A stretch of 8,485 bases of DNA from Ilumatobacteraceae bacterium. GTDB taxonomy: Bacteria; Actinomycetota; Acidimicrobiia; Acidimicrobiales; Ilumatobacteraceae. The stretch covers positions 1-8,485 of the forward strand of contig JALRGJ010000039.1 in the NCBI GenBank assembly GCA_023253435.1, written 5' to 3'. The notes under the pieces are model-generated. The model was not told the origin of the DNA. It saw nothing but the letters and a program-made list of their open reading frames with translations, and did not search any database. Below, in pieces: positions 6,469 to 8,485 of this stretch (position 1 is the stretch's first letter; the number at the start of each line of letters is the position of its first letter). Position numbers and translations under genes: made by a program.

Positions 6469-7110
6469 TTGATTGATATCCGCGAGGTCGCAGAACGCGT
6501 CCATGCGGTGCGCCAGGAGATCACCGAATGCGGTGGCTCGGGCGTTTCTCTTGTTGCCGTCACCAAAACATTTGGTTTCGAGGCAATAGAGGCAGCGCGG
6601 GCCGGTGGTTGTGATGCTGTGGGTGAAAACTACGCACAGGAGTTACTGGCAAAACTTGAAGGCCAGAATGCAGGCTTGCCCGTGCACTTCATTGGCTCAA
6701 TTCAGTCAAATAAGGTGAAATCTCTTGCCCCGGTGGTGTCATTGTGGCAAACCGTAGACAGGGAATCAGTGGTCAATGAGATTGCCCGTCGAAGTGCTGG
6801 AGCACAGGTATTGCTTCAGGTGAATACCACGGGAGAGTCGTCGAAAGGTGGTGTGGCACCAGAGAATCTGGACGCTTTGCGAACTCTTGCAGATGCACGA
6901 GGCCTCACAGTGCAGGGTCTCATGACAATTGGGCCCACAGGGGGATCGCATGAGAGTGTTCATAAGGCGTTTACACGGCTTCGTGAACTCACCGACCTCC
7001 ACCACCTGCCCATTTGTTCAATGGGAATGTCTGATGATTTTCGTATTGCCGTGTCGTGTGGCTCCACCATGATCAGGGTGGGGAGTCGGCTCTTTGGGGC
7101 ACGTCAATAG
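6469..7110 (+). CDS. yggS: YggS/PLPBP family pyridoxal phosphate homeostasis protein
   Basis: This is a member of the PLP-binding YggS/PROSC family, a single alanine-racemase-like TIM barrel without known enzymatic activity that buffers pyridoxal phosphate and affects amino and keto acid pools. The 213 residues include VAVTKTF (29-35, with Lys33 the likely Schiff-base lysine), GENYAQEL, HFIGSIQSNKVK (family GxLQxNK), VNTTGESSKGG, and the C-terminal SMGMSDDF and RVGSRLFGAR. The family usually runs about 220-235 residues, so this is slightly short. The start is TTG, 10 nt after ftsZ. In many actinobacteria and Firmicutes this gene sits between ftsZ and sepF; the reason for the linkage is unclear. 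The yfiH/pgeF gene commonly found between ftsZ and yggS in actinobacteria is absent. Confidence 0.92.
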   Translation: MIDIREVAERVHAVRQEITECGGSGVSLVAVTKTFGFEAIEAARAGGCDAVGENYAQELLAKLEGQNAGLPVHFIGSIQSNKVKSLAPVVSLWQTVDRESVVNEIARRSAGAQVLLQVNTTGESSKGGVAPENLDALRTLADARGLTVQGLMTIGPTGGSHESVHKAFTRLRELTDLHHLPICSMGMSDDFRIAVSCGSTMIRVGSRLFGARQ

Positions 7111-7154
7111 GTACCTCATTGCAAGATCTCCCACATTGGCGTATCTCGTTGGAT

Positions 7155-7160
7155 TAGCCT
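7155..7160 (+). promoter_or_regulatory. Candidate leaderless -10 element for sepF (TAGCCT)
   Basis: TAGCCT matches the actinobacterial TANNNT -10 pattern and is separated from the sepF ATG by exactly 6 nt (AAAGGC), which would put the transcription start on or next to the A of the ATG. No clear -35 lies at 16-18 bp. AAAGG directly before the ATG is too close to serve as a normal ribosome binding site. The same hexamer with the same spacing precedes ileS. The TAG is also an in-frame stop for sepF. Confidence 0.45.
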
Positions 7161-7166
7161 AAAGGC

Positions 7167-7703
7167 ATGTCGTTTTTCCGTCGCGCAATGGATTATCTGG
7201 GTCTCAGTGGTGATGAGGCATATGACGACTACGACATGTCTATGGAGTACGAGCGTCCTGCACGTCAATCTCGTCCGGGCCCAAGTACAGAACCTCTTGC
7301 ACGTCGTGGGTATGAACCTGAATATTCTTCAGAGACAGTTCGTCCACCAGCTCGCCCATACCGCATTGACGACACCGGTGCAGCGCGTCGTCCCGATGAC
7401 TCAGGATTACAAGTTCGTCCTGTTGGCGCACCTCGAACATCGCCATCAGTGAGGCCAGTGCAATCAGTAGGTGACACTGTGACTGTGCGCCCGCGTGACT
7501 TTGCACAAGCTCAAGAGATTGGTGACTGCTTTAAAGACGGAGTTCCAGTCATCGTGAATCTTGAAGGTGCCGATAGAGAAATGTTGCGACGAATCTTGGA
7601 TTTCGCAAGTGGTCTTTGTTATGCACTCGGTGGCACCATGGAAAAAGTTGGCAGTGGTGTGTACTTGTTAAAGCCTGCTGTCAGCTTTGACACTCGTTAC
7701 TGA
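7167..7703 (+). CDS. sepF: Cell division protein SepF
   Basis: SepF is a membrane anchor and bundling factor for FtsZ; in actinobacteria lacking FtsA and ZipA it is the main tether of the Z ring. The 178 residues have the expected three parts. MSFFRRAMDYLGL (1-13) is the amphipathic membrane-binding helix. Residues about 29-101 form a low-complexity linker rich in Pro and Arg. The globular SepF domain (about 103-170) contains TVTVRPRDF, VPVIVNLEGADREMLRRILDFASGL, a GGTMEKVGSGVYLLKP core and the FtsZ-binding dimer surface. ATG 7167 starts exactly at the membrane helix, and an in-frame TAG at 7155 excludes an upstream start. It probably heads a sepF-yggT unit. Confidence 0.94.
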   Translation: MSFFRRAMDYLGLSGDEAYDDYDMSMEYERPARQSRPGPSTEPLARRGYEPEYSSETVRPPARPYRIDDTGAARRPDDSGLQVRPVGAPRTSPSVRPVQSVGDTVTVRPRDFAQAQEIGDCFKDGVPVIVNLEGADREMLRRILDFASGLCYALGGTMEKVGSGVYLLKPAVSFDTRY

Positions 7704-7708
7704 TTGAC

Positions 7709-7957
7709 ATGGGAATAGTCGCTGACCTTCTCACGTTGTATGCACTTGCCATTGTTGTGCGAGCAATCTTGTCTTTCTTTCCGCTCTCATACGGCAGTCC
7801 ACTTCGCACTATTTCTGACTTTCTATTCCGAATCACGGAACCGGTATTTGCTCCCATCAGGCGCATATTGCCAGCCACTGGCGCATTTGATTTCACGCCA
7901 CTGATCGTGTTGCTGGTGATTGAGTTTGTTCTTGTGCCGATTATCAGAAGTCTTTAG
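7709..7957 (+). CDS. yggT: YggT family membrane protein
   Basis: This is a small integral membrane protein of the YggT family (82 residues). It has two hydrophobic segments (about 3-25 and 60-80) around the family loop, with RAILSFFPL (18-26), ITEPVFAPIRRILPATG (42-58) and FDFTPLIVLLVIE. The biochemical role is not established; relatives are linked to osmotic or cation stress, and they occur beside sepF in actinobacteria, cyanobacteria and Firmicutes, suggesting a link to division or envelope growth. The ATG is 5 nt after the sepF stop with no evident Shine-Dalgarno, so coupling to sepF is likely. No terminator-like hairpin with a T-run follows the TAG. Confidence 0.9.
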   Translation: MGIVADLLTLYALAIVVRAILSFFPLSYGSPLRTISDFLFRITEPVFAPIRRILPATGAFDFTPLIVLLVIEFVLVPIIRSL

Positions 7958-7968
7958 CGATAGATCCT

Positions 7969-7997
7969 TTGGGGGTAGCCCTGGTCGCCTCTAGCCT
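7969..7997 (+). promoter_or_regulatory. Candidate leaderless promoter for ileS
   Basis: TAGCCT (7992-7997) stands exactly 6 nt (TGTGAT) before the GTG start at 8004, the same hexamer and spacing seen before sepF. TTGGGG (7969-7974) lies 17 bp upstream and matches TTG of the -35 consensus only. The 46-nt gap has no convincing Shine-Dalgarno, which fits leaderless translation from GTG. The TAG of the hexamer is in frame with ileS and blocks any upstream start. Confidence 0.45.
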
Positions 7998-8017
7998 TGT
8001 GATGTGACGTACCCCCA
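7970..8017. repeat. 8-bp inverted repeat bracketing the ileS start
   Basis: TGGGGGTA (7970-7977) and TACCCCCA (8010-8017) are exact reverse complements 32 nt apart, with the TAGCCT hexamer and GTG start codon between them. In a read-through transcript this could form a hairpin holding the start codon in its loop; on DNA it could be an operator. Eight-bp arms at this distance can occur by chance. Confidence 0.4.
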
Positions 8018-8485
8018 GGTTGACCCTCAGCCCAACTTCCCGCGCATGGAAGAAGGCGTGCTTGCTCGCTGGGAACGAGACAAAACTTTTGAGACATCGG
8101 TGAGCGCACGACCCGCCGGAGTCAATGGAGATAACGAATTCATTTTTTACGATGGCCCTCCGTTCGCTAACGGCCTACCTCACTACGGTCATTTACTCAC
8201 TGGCTTCGTAAAGGACGCGGTGCCTCGCTATCAAACAATGCGTGGCAAACATGTGGAGCGTCGATTTGGCTGGGATTGTCACGGGCTTCCAGCGGAGGTT
8301 GAAGCAGAAAAAGAACTCGGAATCGCTGGGCACCCCGCGATCACGGAATTTGGAATCGACAAATTCAATGAAGCATGCCGTACAAGTGTGCTGCGCTACA
8401 CAGACGAATGGCAGAGGTACGTCACCAGACAGGCTCGATGGGTCGATTTTGCGAACGATTACAAGACCCTTGACACGCCGTACAT
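8004..8485 (+). CDS. ileS: Isoleucyl-tRNA synthetase (5' part)
   Basis: This class I aminoacyl-tRNA synthetase charges tRNA-Ile in the cytoplasm. The frame is open from GTG 8004 to the window end, giving 160 codons of a protein normally above 1000 residues. Diagnostic features are FPRMEEGVLARWERDKTF (12-29), the first ATP-binding motif in GPPFANGLPHYGH (HYGH at 60-63, the class I HIGH box), KDAVPRYQTMRG (70-81), GWDCHGLPAEVEAEKELGI (89-107) and RYTDEWQRYVTRQARWVDF (131-149). The HYGH form and the GLPHYGH context match the eukaryote-like IleRS type common in actinobacteria rather than the E. coli type. GTG 8004 is the first possible start after an in-frame TAG at 7992; ATG 8046 is an alternative but would cut into the usual N-terminus. 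No T-box leader fits in the 46-nt gap. Confidence 0.95.
   Translation, partial: MTYPQVDPQPNFPRMEEGVLARWERDKTFETSVSARPAGVNGDNEFIFYDGPPFANGLPHYGHLLTGFVKDAVPRYQTMRGKHVERRFGWDCHGLPAEVEAEKELGIAGHPAITEFGIDKFNEACRTSVLRYTDEWQRYVTRQARWVDFANDYKTLDTPY

Noticed and set aside
1..8485. Mobile elements, CRISPR arrays, tRNA/rRNA, defence or biosynthetic systems
   Set aside because: The window is almost wholly filled by ten conserved housekeeping genes on one strand. I saw no transposase, no regularly spaced repeat array and no tRNA-like cloverleaf.

Overview
This window is a division and cell wall (dcw) cluster plus its downstream flank. All ten genes are on the + strand and tightly packed: ftsW (3' part) - murG - murC - murB - ftsQ - ftsZ - yggS - sepF - yggT - ileS (5' part). 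SepF paired with an FtsZ tail ending in DVPSFLK, the ftsZ-yggS-sepF-yggT neighbourhood and an HYGH-type isoleucyl-tRNA synthetase point to an actinobacterium. GC near 50% (by eye), murB between murC and ftsQ, and no divIVA after yggT suggest a deep or streamlined lineage, for example planktonic Acidimicrobiia. That placement is inference; no 16S or phylogeny was available.

Layout. Positions 1-5253 look like one translationally coupled block. ftsW and murG are 3 nt apart, murG and murC 29 nt apart, and murC/murB and murB/ftsQ share 4-base ATGA overlaps. FtsW polymerises glycan strands, MurG makes lipid II, MurC and MurB make UDP-MurNAc-L-Ala and its precursor, and FtsQ links precursor synthesis to the divisome. 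A 107-nt gap (5254-5360) holds a 9-bp inverted repeat and a strong Shine-Dalgarno sequence for ftsZ. yggS follows with a TTG start. sepF-yggT and then ileS each begin after a short gap with the same TAGCCT hexamer exactly 6 nt before the start codon, which looks like leaderless promoters.

The gene content is canonical, and I see no mobile element, CRISPR array, tRNA or rRNA, and no undescribed multigene system. The points of interest are at finer scale: a perfect 24-bp palindrome inside murG; a near-parS sequence between murG and murC; loss of the HEQN motif in MurG; a very acidic, roughly 165-residue cytoplasmic N-terminus on FtsQ; the matched leaderless promoter pair; and an 8-bp inverted repeat bracketing the ileS start.
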